Below are positions 16,921 to 24,394 of a stretch of DNA of 64,000 nucleotides, piece by piece. Source of the DNA: Streptomyces alboflavus (lineage in GTDB: Bacteria; Actinomycetota; Actinomycetes; Streptomycetales; Streptomycetaceae); contig NZ_JNXT01000005.1 of assembly GCF_000716675.1 (NCBI RefSeq), positions 1-64,000 of the forward strand. The letters are read 5' to 3'. Each line of letters opens with the position of its first letter. Position 1 is the stretch's first letter. The translations under genes were made by a program, and so were the position numbers. Under the pieces are notes generated by a model that was not told where the DNA came from, searched no databases, and saw nothing but the letters and a program-made list of their open reading frames with translations.

Positions 16921-18594
16921 TCACCCGCGCGCCGAACCGCCCCCCACCCGCGCCAGGATCTCCCCGGTCCGCGCGCTCCACGACACCACCACCGCCTCCG
17001 GCGGCAGCGGCTGCTGCGGGGCCACCAGGAGCCAGCGCACGTGGTACCGCCTGACGACGGCGGCGCGTTCGGTGGCCGGCGTGGCCGGGTCGAGGTACGC
17101 GCGCACCTCGCTCAGGCGCTTGTTGCGTGCGGACTCCGCGAGCGACGCGTCCGGCCAGGCGGGCGCGACCAGGTTGACGCCGAACGCGGGCATCGAGCGC
17201 ATCGGGCGGTAGCCGTCGGTGAGGACCACGTCGCCGCGCTTCATGTGGGCCGCCGCCCAGGCGTAGCTCGGCCAGCGCGGGGGCTGGTCGAAGCCGATCG
17301 GGTCGAGGGTGCGGGGCACGACGGCGCCGGCCTGGATCTGGACGAAGCCGACGAGCGCGCCGAGCGCGGTGGCTCCCGCCAGGGCGGCGCGCCGGTTGCC
17401 CCAGGTGCGGGGGGCCGTCAGCTCGATGGCCAGGGCGAACTGGAGCGGCACGAGGGTGAGCCCGAGGATCCTGCCGTACGTGTAGTGGCCGCTGAGCCAG
17501 CCGTAGCCGACGACCGCGCAGTCCAGGGCGAACATCAGGACCAGGGGGTCCGCGCGGTTCCGCCGCCAGCGCAGGAACAGCGCGGGCAGGCCGAGGGCGG
17601 CCAGCCAGAAGCGCTGCGGCATGTCGGTGTAGAGCTGGCGATGGATCCAGTCGACGGACTGGTCTCCGACCAGGGTGAGGGGGTTGAAGTACGGCCAGGT
17701 GGTGGCTACCGCCAGGGCGGTGAGTGCGGTGAGCGCCCACATCACGAGTGCCCGGCGCCGGGGTGCCGCGCCCACCCGTGCCGCCCTGCGGCACGATGGC
17801 CCGCGGCGGTCGATGCAACCAGGCAGCGCGAAGGCCGCGACGCCGATCACCGCCGCCACCGAAGTGATCGGGTGGATCAGCAGGATCAGGCCGCACAGCG
17901 CGCCCAGGCCCGCGTACGGCCACCAGCTCCGCGGCGCCCCCGCCAGCGAACCCGCCCACGCCCAGGCCCAGAACATCAGCGCGATGCCGAACGTCGACGG
18001 ATAGCCGAGGTTGCCCGTCATCGACATCAGGCCCAGATAGCCGCTCCACCACGCCATCCGTGTGCCCCACAGCAGGACCATCGCGAACAGGGCGAGGACG
18101 GGCGCCCAGGGCCGGGGCGTGAGGACGCGCACGAAGCGGGCGATGCCGGTGAGCAGGACCAGGAGGTTCAGCGGGCCGGAGAGTTTGACGACCTGCCAGC
18201 CCGCGAGCCCGGTGGCCTTGGCGAAAAGCGCCTGGGCGACGGCGTACGGCGAGTAGTAGGCGCTGCCGTCGCCCGGCAGGTCGGCCATCGGGTGCCGGGG
18301 GTGCAGCAGGTCGTCCTTGAGGCGTTCGACGACGGCCGCGTGCTGGCCGAAGTCGCAGCAGATCGGCACCCGCCAGTACGCGAGCGACATCACCAGCCAG
18401 AAGAGGCCGCCGAGGACGAGGTAGGGGCTCGGGCGCCAGCGGATGCCGAACCCGGTGGCGGTCGCGCCGAGCCGGGCGCGGTGCCGCTGCCACGTGGTGA
18501 CGGGAGCGGCTTCGGTGGCCCCCGGCCCGGTCGCCGTCGTCGTACCCGAAGCGCTCGAAGCGGTCGTCGTCGTCCCCGACGTGCCCGCCGTCAT
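16921..18594 (-). CDS. Polytopic membrane protein, GT-C-like
   Basis: A 557-residue protein with roughly ten to twelve membrane helices (LVLGGLFWLVMSLAYW, LLVLLTGIARFVRVL, VLALFAMVLLWG and others) followed by a ~120-residue soluble C-terminus. Acidic and His residues in the first external loop (VPICCDFGQHAAVVERL) resemble the catalytic loop of GT-C enzymes that use polyprenyl-phosphate sugars, which is a weak analogy. The N-terminus is Thr/Ala/Ser-rich. The ATG overlaps the stop of the GT2/CDP-glycerol-transferase gene as ATGA, so the two are coupled. A role in modifying or building the exported polymer outside the membrane is inferred. Confidence 0.75.
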   Translation of the reverse strand: MTAGTSGTTTTASSASGTTTATGPGATEAAPVTTWQRHRARLGATATGFGIRWRPSPYLVLGGLFWLVMSLAYWRVPICCDFGQHAAVVERLKDDLLHPRHPMADLPGDGSAYYSPYAVAQALFAKATGLAGWQVVKLSGPLNLLVLLTGIARFVRVLTPRPWAPVLALFAMVLLWGTRMAWWSGYLGLMSMTGNLGYPSTFGIALMFWAWAWAGSLAGAPRSWWPYAGLGALCGLILLIHPITSVAAVIGVAAFALPGCIDRRGPSCRRAARVGAAPRRRALVMWALTALTALAVATTWPYFNPLTLVGDQSVDWIHRQLYTDMPQRFWLAALGLPALFLRWRRNRADPLVLMFALDCAVVGYGWLSGHYTYGRILGLTLVPLQFALAIELTAPRTWGNRRAALAGATALGALVGFVQIQAGAVVPRTLDPIGFDQPPRWPSYAWAAAHMKRGDVVLTDGYRPMRSMPAFGVNLVAPAWPDASLAESARNKRLSEVRAYLDPATPATERAAVVRRYHVRWLLVAPQQPLPPEAVVVSWSARTGEILARVGGGSARG

Positions 18595-21500
18595 CGCATC
18601 AGCCTGTCCGCGACGCGCTCCGCCGCCCTGCCGTCGTCGAGGTCGCAGTAGGCCTCGCGGAACGCCGCGTACGCCTTGCGGTGCCGTGCGGAGACGGAGG
18701 CGAGGTCGCGCAGGGCGTCGACGACCTCGCCGGTGGAGGCGAGCAGCGGGCCCGGCGCGCGGGACTCGAAGTCGAGGTAGAAGCCGCGCACGGTGTCGCG
18801 GTAGTGCTCCAGGTCGTAGGCGTGGAAGAGCATCGGGCGGCCGGTGTGCGCGAAGTCGAACATCAGGGACGAGTAGTCGGTGATCAACACGTCGGCGACC
18901 AGGAGGAGTTCGGCGGTGCGGGGGTGCCCGGTGACGTCGCGGACGAAGGGGGCGCGGGCGCCGGGGAGCCGCCCGGAGGTCAGCGGGTGCTTGCGCACGA
19001 GCAGCACGTGGTCCTCGCCGAGGACGTCCTCGGCGGCGCGCAGGTCGAGGGCGGGGTCGTAGCGGAAGCGGCCGGGGCCGAAGCCGAGGTGGTCGCGGTA
19101 GGTCGGGGCGTACAGGACGATCCGCTTGTCGGGCGTGAGGCCCAGTTCGCGGCGGACGCGTTCGGTGACCTTGTGGCGGTCGTCGGCGAACAGGACGTCG
19201 TTGCGCGGCGATCCGGCTTCCAGGACCTCGCCGTCGTAGGTGAGGGCGCGGCCCAGGTGCGGGGTGGCGAAGCCGCTGGGGGAGACCAGGACGTTCCACT
19301 GCGCGGCGAGGCGGGGCAGGCGGTCGAGGTGGCCGTGGTCGGCGTACAGGGTGTCCGTGAGGTCGGTGCCGATGCGCTTGAGGGGCGTGCCGTGCCAGGT
19401 CTGGACGACGGTCTGGCCCTCGCGGCGCTCGAAGAAGTCCGGCAGGTGGCCCGCGGCGACGATGCGGCGGCAGCGGGCGAGCGCCCCGTACCACTCGGCG
19501 CTGTGCTCCTCCACGCCGCGCGCGCCCGCCGGGACCCGCGTCTGCTGGTCCTGCGTCACCCACAGGTGCTCGACGTCGGCGCCGCGCCGCACCAGCTCCT
19601 CGTGGACGGCGCGCGGCGAGTCGCCGTCGAAGTACAGGACGGCGTCGCGCAGGCTCTTGACCCGCTCCCTCGGGTAGTGCTCGGTGCGCAGCCGGTGGCG
19701 CCGGTACGCGCCGCGCTCGGTGGGCGCGAGCACCGACCCGGCCTCGATCAGGAGCCGGTCGCCGAAGCGCCGGTCGGCCGTGAACTCCCGCCCCTGGACC
19801 ACCCGGTGGTCCGGCATCCCCGCGCCCACCGACGTGAGCACCCGCACCGGCACGCCCGCCCCGCCGTGCCCCACCTCCCGCAGGAACGCGTACCACCGCC
19901 CCTCCCGCAGCACCCCGCCCCCGGGCGCGACGCGGGCCCGGAACCGCCCGTCGGCCAGCTCCACCGGCACGGTCACCTCGTCGTCGCGGCCGCTGTGCCG
20001 CAGCACGAGCTCGGCCGAGGGCCAGCTCGCCGCCGCGGCCGTGCCCTCGACGGTGAGGGTGCCGTCGTCGGACCATTCGACGCGGTCGGCGACGGGGCGC
20101 CGGGTGAGTTCGACGACGAGGCCGCCGCGGTCGTCGGCGGTGGCGCACAGCTCCCGTCCCGGGCGCGTGGCGTAGCGGCCCGGGGGCAGGTCGAGGGCGG
20201 CCGCGAGGGGGACCGTGGTGCCGTCGGCCCGTTCGAGGACGGCCCCCCAGCGGTCGCCGTGCGGCGGCTCGACCTGGGCGGGCGCGCGGTGCGGCGCGGG
20301 CGGCACGTCCTCCAGGTCGGCGAGGCGCACGCGGGCCTCGAAGCGGTCGTCGACGAGGGCGACGGGGCAGCTGACGGCGGCGCCCGTGTCCGGGCGGGTC
20401 AGGCGCAGCGCCGTGGGCCGGGCCCCGGTGCCCGCGGGAGTGGCGGTGAGGGTGCCGGTGAGGATCACGTCGTCGCCGTCCGCGCGATGGCCGTCCACCC
20501 GCGCCGCGTACTCCTGGACGCGCAGCACGAGCCGCCCCTTGCTGAAGCCGAGGACCAGGCGCAGGCCGTCGCCGAGGTCGCGGGTCAGGGACTGGGTGCG
20601 GGGGCCGTCCGCCGCGCGCACGGCGGCCCGGCGCACGGTGCCGTGGCCCGCGACGACCACGCCGAGCAGCCAGTTCCCGGGCCGCCACCGGCCGCCCGCC
20701 TTGAGCTGCTCGGGGTCGATCGTCATCTCGAAGCCGGACAGGTCGTAGCAGTGCAGCCGCTGCCCGGAGCGCTCGGTGGCCGCGGGCGCGGGCACGGTCC
20801 GCGTCGGCACGCGCTTGAACCGGCCCCTGCTGTGCGCCGACTTGAGCAGTCCCGCCTTCACCGACTGCCCGGGCCGCGCCGCCTCCAGGTTGCGCACATA
20901 CGCGTGGCCGCGGATCCGCAGCCGCCCCTGCTCGTCCCAGGCGGCCTCGTCGAGCCGGGCCACGGCGGGCAGTTCGCTCTGGTCGAGCCGGGTGAGGTCG
21001 CGGGGGAGCCGGTCGACGCCCGGGTAGGCCGCGTACCGGCGCAGCGAGCCGCGCACCGCGAACGCCCCCTTGCCGCCCAGCCGTTCGCGGTCGAGCAGCT
21101 CGATCAGCTCACCCGTGCGCCGCTCCCGCACCAGGTGCCACTTCACCCGCAGGTCCACCGGGAGCCGCCGCAGGATCGCCGGGTCGGCGGTGCGCAGGAA
21201 CTCGGCGGTGTCCGCGAGGAACGCCGCACGGTACTCGGGACCGCCCATCGGCAGGCCCTCCAGGAAGTACACGAAGTCGTCGCGCAGGCAGGAGGCGTCG
21301 TACGTGGACTTCAGCTCCGGCGCGTGCTCGCCGAGGAAGGCGCTGACGTGCGCGCAGGCCGCGACGCGGTCGCGCACGCCCTTGACGTCGGTGCGCCGCC
21401 GCGTGATCGAGCCCTCGCGCACCCGCCAGTAGTAGACGTGGTCCTTGAGCACGTCCACGGACTTGGCGAGGAAGTGCGCCGGGATCATCACCGGCGTGTC

Positions 21501-22085
21501 CTCGTACAGCCTGCCCTCGGGGAAGAGGAAGCCGTGCCGGTCCCAGAAGGAGCGCCGGAAGACCTTGTTCCAGGCGACCCGGTCGGCGAGCAGCGCCAGG
21601 TCGCGGGAGATGTGGGTGGCCGTGCGCGGCGCGGTGAGCCACTGGTACTGCCAGGCCTGGGAGCGGCCGCGCTCGGTCAGGCGCCACACGTTGCCGCTGG
21701 CGAAGTCGGAGCCGCTGGCGTCCAGGCTCGCGATCATGCGGGCGTACGCGTCGTGCGGCACGATGTCGTCGCTGTCCACGAACGTCAGGTACTCGGCGGC
21801 CGGACTCGCGTGCCGCACACCGGTGTTGCGGGCGGCGCTCAGGCCCGCGTTCGGCTGCCGCACGTACACGAAGCGCGGGTCGCGGACGGCGAAGTCGCGG
21901 GCGATGCGGGGGCTGGCGTCGGTGGAGCCGTCGTCGACGAGGACGACTTCGAGCCCGCCGGCACCGCCGCCGGTATCCCCTGTGCCTCCTCCGTCAAGCG
22001 TCTGCCGGGCGATCGACTCCAGGCACTCCTCAAGGAACTCCTCGACGTTGTAGATGGGCACGACGACGCTGAGTCGGGGCTGCAC
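18591..22085 (-). CDS. Large bifunctional GT2 / CDP-glycerol glycerophosphotransferase
   Basis: A 1164-residue fusion. Residues ~1-330 are a GT2 enzyme (VVVPIYNVEEFLEECLESI, VDDGSTDASP, LTFVDSDDIVP, FPEGRLYEDTPV). The middle ~400 residues are beta-rich tail-like repeats. The C-terminal ~370 residues are a CDP-glycerol transferase domain with QTWHGTPLKRIGTDL, GSPRNDVLF, VLYAPTYRDHLGFG, LLVRKHP and VLITDYSSLMFDFAHTGRP. All catalytic motifs look intact in both halves, so it may alternate sugar and polyol-phosphate addition in one chain. It heads an operon with the polytopic protein and is divergent from a third fusion at 22265. Exact donor substrates are unknown. Confidence 0.88.
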   Translation of the reverse strand: MQPRLSVVVPIYNVEEFLEECLESIARQTLDGGGTGDTGGGAGGLEVVLVDDGSTDASPRIARDFAVRDPRFVYVRQPNAGLSAARNTGVRHASPAAEYLTFVDSDDIVPHDAYARMIASLDASGSDFASGNVWRLTERGRSQAWQYQWLTAPRTATHISRDLALLADRVAWNKVFRRSFWDRHGFLFPEGRLYEDTPVMIPAHFLAKSVDVLKDHVYYWRVREGSITRRRTDVKGVRDRVAACAHVSAFLGEHAPELKSTYDASCLRDDFVYFLEGLPMGGPEYRAAFLADTAEFLRTADPAILRRLPVDLRVKWHLVRERRTGELIELLDRERLGGKGAFAVRGSLRRYAAYPGVDRLPRDLTRLDQSELPAVARLDEAAWDEQGRLRIRGHAYVRNLEAARPGQSVKAGLLKSAHSRGRFKRVPTRTVPAPAATERSGQRLHCYDLSGFEMTIDPEQLKAGGRWRPGNWLLGVVVAGHGTVRRAAVRAADGPRTQSLTRDLGDGLRLVLGFSKGRLVLRVQEYAARVDGHRADGDDVILTGTLTATPAGTGARPTALRLTRPDTGAAVSCPVALVDDRFEARVRLADLEDVPPAPHRAPAQVEPPHGDRWGAVLERADGTTVPLAAALDLPPGRYATRPGRELCATADDRGGLVVELTRRPVADRVEWSDDGTLTVEGTAAAASWPSAELVLRHSGRDDEVTVPVELADGRFRARVAPGGGVLREGRWYAFLREVGHGGAGVPVRVLTSVGAGMPDHRVVQGREFTADRRFGDRLLIEAGSVLAPTERGAYRRHRLRTEHYPRERVKSLRDAVLYFDGDSPRAVHEELVRRGADVEHLWVTQDQQTRVPAGARGVEEHSAEWYGALARCRRIVAAGHLPDFFERREGQTVVQTWHGTPLKRIGTDLTDTLYADHGHLDRLPRLAAQWNVLVSPSGFATPHLGRALTYDGEVLEAGSPRNDVLFADDRHKVTERVRRELGLTPDKRIVLYAPTYRDHLGFGPGRFRYDPALDLRAAEDVLGEDHVLLVRKHPLTSGRLPGARAPFVRDVTGHPRTAELLLVADVLITDYSSLMFDFAHTGRPMLFHAYDLEHYRDTVRGFYLDFESRAPGPLLASTGEVVDALRDLASVSARHRKAYAAFREAYCDLDDGRAAERVADRLMR

Positions 22086-22227
22086 GGCGAGCGGCCTTTC
22101 GTTGGAGTCGGCTGGCGATACGACCCATTACGGGCGTATTCACACCTTTTGCCCGCCGCGATCAACTTCTTTGCCGCCGCTCACCCCAACGGGGATCGCG
22201 ATCACCCCATCGAGTGAGGCGCGGTCT

Positions 22228-22256
22228 TCGACAGAGCGTGTGCGCGTGACTACCGT
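22228..22256 (+). promoter_or_regulatory. Near-consensus promoter of the 22265 gene
   Basis: TCGACA (22228-22233) and TACCGT (22251-22256) are separated by 17 nt. Transcription would start at about 22263, so the transcript would have almost no leader before the ATG at 22265 or would begin close to the alternative GTG at 22259. Confidence 0.55.
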
Positions 22257-22264
22257 CGGTGTCC

Positions 22265-24394
22265 ATGCCGCGCTTCTCAGTCGTCGTGCCCGCCCACCGA
22301 GTCCAGGGCTACCTGCGGGAATGCCTGGAGTCCGTCCTCGACCAGTCCTGCGAAGACCTCGAACTCCTCGTCGTCGACGACGCGTCGCCGGACGCCTGCG
22401 CCGCGATCGCGGCGGAGTATGCGCAGCGCGATCCGCGCGTGCAACTCGTCCGGCTCACCCGACGGCAGGGCACGGGCCCCGCCCGCGACGCCGGTGCGGC
22501 CCGCGCCACCGGCGACTGGCTGCTGTTCCTCGACGGGGACGACGTGCTGCTCCCCGGCGCCCTCGCGGCGATCGACCGCGAGATCACGCGGTCCGAAGAA
22601 GGGGGCGCGGAGGGGGCCGGGGGCCTGGACGTGCTGCTCTTCGGGCACGACCGCACCGACTGGTGGGAGACCGTGCGCAGACCGGCGGGCGAGGACGTCA
22701 CGGGCGACCCCCTCGCCGTCACCGTCGCCGCCTGGAACCGCGTCTTCCGGCGGTCCTTCTGGTCCGCGCGAGGCCTCGCCTTCTCCCGGGGCGCCTACGA
22801 GGACGTGGTGCCCGTGCACCGGGCGACGCTGGCCGCGGGCGACCGCGTCGGCGCGCTCGACCGGGTGTGCGTGCGCTGGCGCGAGCGGCGCGGCGGCAGC
22901 TTCGCGAAGTCGCCGGGGCGGGAGCACTTCGCGGTGATCGGGCGGTACGAGGAGCTGTTCACGGACGGCGCCGGGGCCACCGACCGCCTCTACCTGCGCG
23001 CCGTCGACCACCTCCTGGCCGTCCTCGACGACCCGGGCCGGATCGCGCCGGGCGACCGCTCCGCGTACTTCCGGGCCGCCGCGGGCATGCTGCGCGCCCA
23101 CCGCCCCGCCGTCCGCCCGGCCATGACGGAACGTCAGCAGGCGCTGGTCCTCGGCTCGTACGCGTCCTACCGCGCCCTGTCCCGCGCGGGCGGCCGCATG
23201 AAGTCCGTCCGTACGGCGCTCGCCCGCCGCAAGAAGTCCGTCCGCGCCCGCGCCATGCGCGTCAGCTACCACGCCGACCTGCGCCGCTCCCTCGACCCGA
23301 ACCTGGCCGTCTACGGCGCCTACTGGAACCGCGGCGTCAGCTGCAACCCGGCCGCGATCCACGCCAAGGCCCGCGAACTCGCCCCCCACATCCGGGGCGT
23401 GTGGGTGGTGTCGAGCCGCCACAGGCACCGCGTGCCGCCCGGCGTCGAGTACGTCATCGAGGGCTCCCGGCGCTACTGGCGCGCGATGGCCCGCGCCACC
23501 TACCTGATCAACAACTCCTCCTTCCCCGGCGGCTTCACCAAACGCCCCGGCCAGGTCTACCTCCAGACCCACCACGGCACCCCCTTGAAGAAGATGGGCC
23601 TGGACCAGCGCCGCTACCCCGCGGGCACGCACGGCATCAGCTTCCAGAAGGTCCTCGACCACACCGACCAGTGGGACTACAGCCTGTCCGCCAACCCGCA
23701 CTCCACGGAGGTGTGGGAGCGCGTCTACCCGGCCGCGTACGAGGCCCTGGAGGCGGGCTACCCGCGCAACGACGTGTACTTCACGACCGGCCCCGACGAC
23801 ATCGCCCGCATCCGCGCCGACCTGGGCGTGCGCCCCGGCCAGCGGGCCCTCCTCTACGCCCCCACGCACCGCGACTACCAGAAGGGCTTCCTGCCCCGCC
23901 TCGACCTGGAGCGGTTCGCGACCGCGCTCGGCGACTCCTGGGTCGTCCTCGTCCGCGCGCACTACTTCTACGGCGCCGACGCGGGCCTCGCCGACCACCC
24001 CGGCCTGCTCGACGTCACCGGCCACGCGCGCGTGGAGGACCTGTGCCTGGCCGCCGACGCCCTGGTCACGGACTACTCGTCGCTGATGTTCGACTACGCC
24101 TGCCTGGACCGCCCGATCGTCAGCTACGCCCCCGACTGGCAGGCCTACCGCCTCGCCCGCGGCACCTACTTCGACCTCCTTTCGGGCCGCCCGGGCGAGA
24201 CCCCCGGCGCCCTCGCCACCACCGAGGACGAGCTGACCGCGCTGTTCCGGGACGGCGGCTGGGACACGGCCGCGACGACGGGACTGCGCAAGGCGTTCCG
24301 GGAGCGGTTCTGCCCCTACGACGACGGGGGCGCGGCCGAGCGGGTGGTGCGGCGGGTATTCCTCGCGGATCAGCCGGACACCGGCCGCTCGTAG
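22265..24394 (+). CDS. GT2 / CDP-glycerol glycerophosphotransferase fusion
   Basis: A 709-residue fusion. Residues ~1-230 are GT2-like (FSVVVPAHRVQGYLRECLESV, VDDASPDAC, LFLDGDDVLLP). Residues ~340-700 are the CDP-glycerol transferase domain, with LQTHHGTPLKKMGLDQ, GYPRNDVYF, LLYAPTHRDYQKGFLPR, RAHYFYG and ADALVTDYSSLMFDYACLDRP. The domain is strikingly close to that at 1853-4102, including LYNPAAI-like GVSCNPAAIHAK, so the two genes are probably old duplicates. The ATG is favoured by the promoter at 22228-22256; a GTG six nt upstream is possible. Its 3' end overlaps the convergent GT4-Stealth gene by 25 nt. Confidence 0.88.
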   Translation: MPRFSVVVPAHRVQGYLRECLESVLDQSCEDLELLVVDDASPDACAAIAAEYAQRDPRVQLVRLTRRQGTGPARDAGAARATGDWLLFLDGDDVLLPGALAAIDREITRSEEGGAEGAGGLDVLLFGHDRTDWWETVRRPAGEDVTGDPLAVTVAAWNRVFRRSFWSARGLAFSRGAYEDVVPVHRATLAAGDRVGALDRVCVRWRERRGGSFAKSPGREHFAVIGRYEELFTDGAGATDRLYLRAVDHLLAVLDDPGRIAPGDRSAYFRAAAGMLRAHRPAVRPAMTERQQALVLGSYASYRALSRAGGRMKSVRTALARRKKSVRARAMRVSYHADLRRSLDPNLAVYGAYWNRGVSCNPAAIHAKARELAPHIRGVWVVSSRHRHRVPPGVEYVIEGSRRYWRAMARATYLINNSSFPGGFTKRPGQVYLQTHHGTPLKKMGLDQRRYPAGTHGISFQKVLDHTDQWDYSLSANPHSTEVWERVYPAAYEALEAGYPRNDVYFTTGPDDIARIRADLGVRPGQRALLYAPTHRDYQKGFLPRLDLERFATALGDSWVVLVRAHYFYGADAGLADHPGLLDVTGHARVEDLCLAADALVTDYSSLMFDYACLDRPIVSYAPDWQAYRLARGTYFDLLSGRPGETPGALATTEDELTALFRDGGWDTAATTGLRKAFRERFCPYDDGGAAERVVRRVFLADQPDTGRS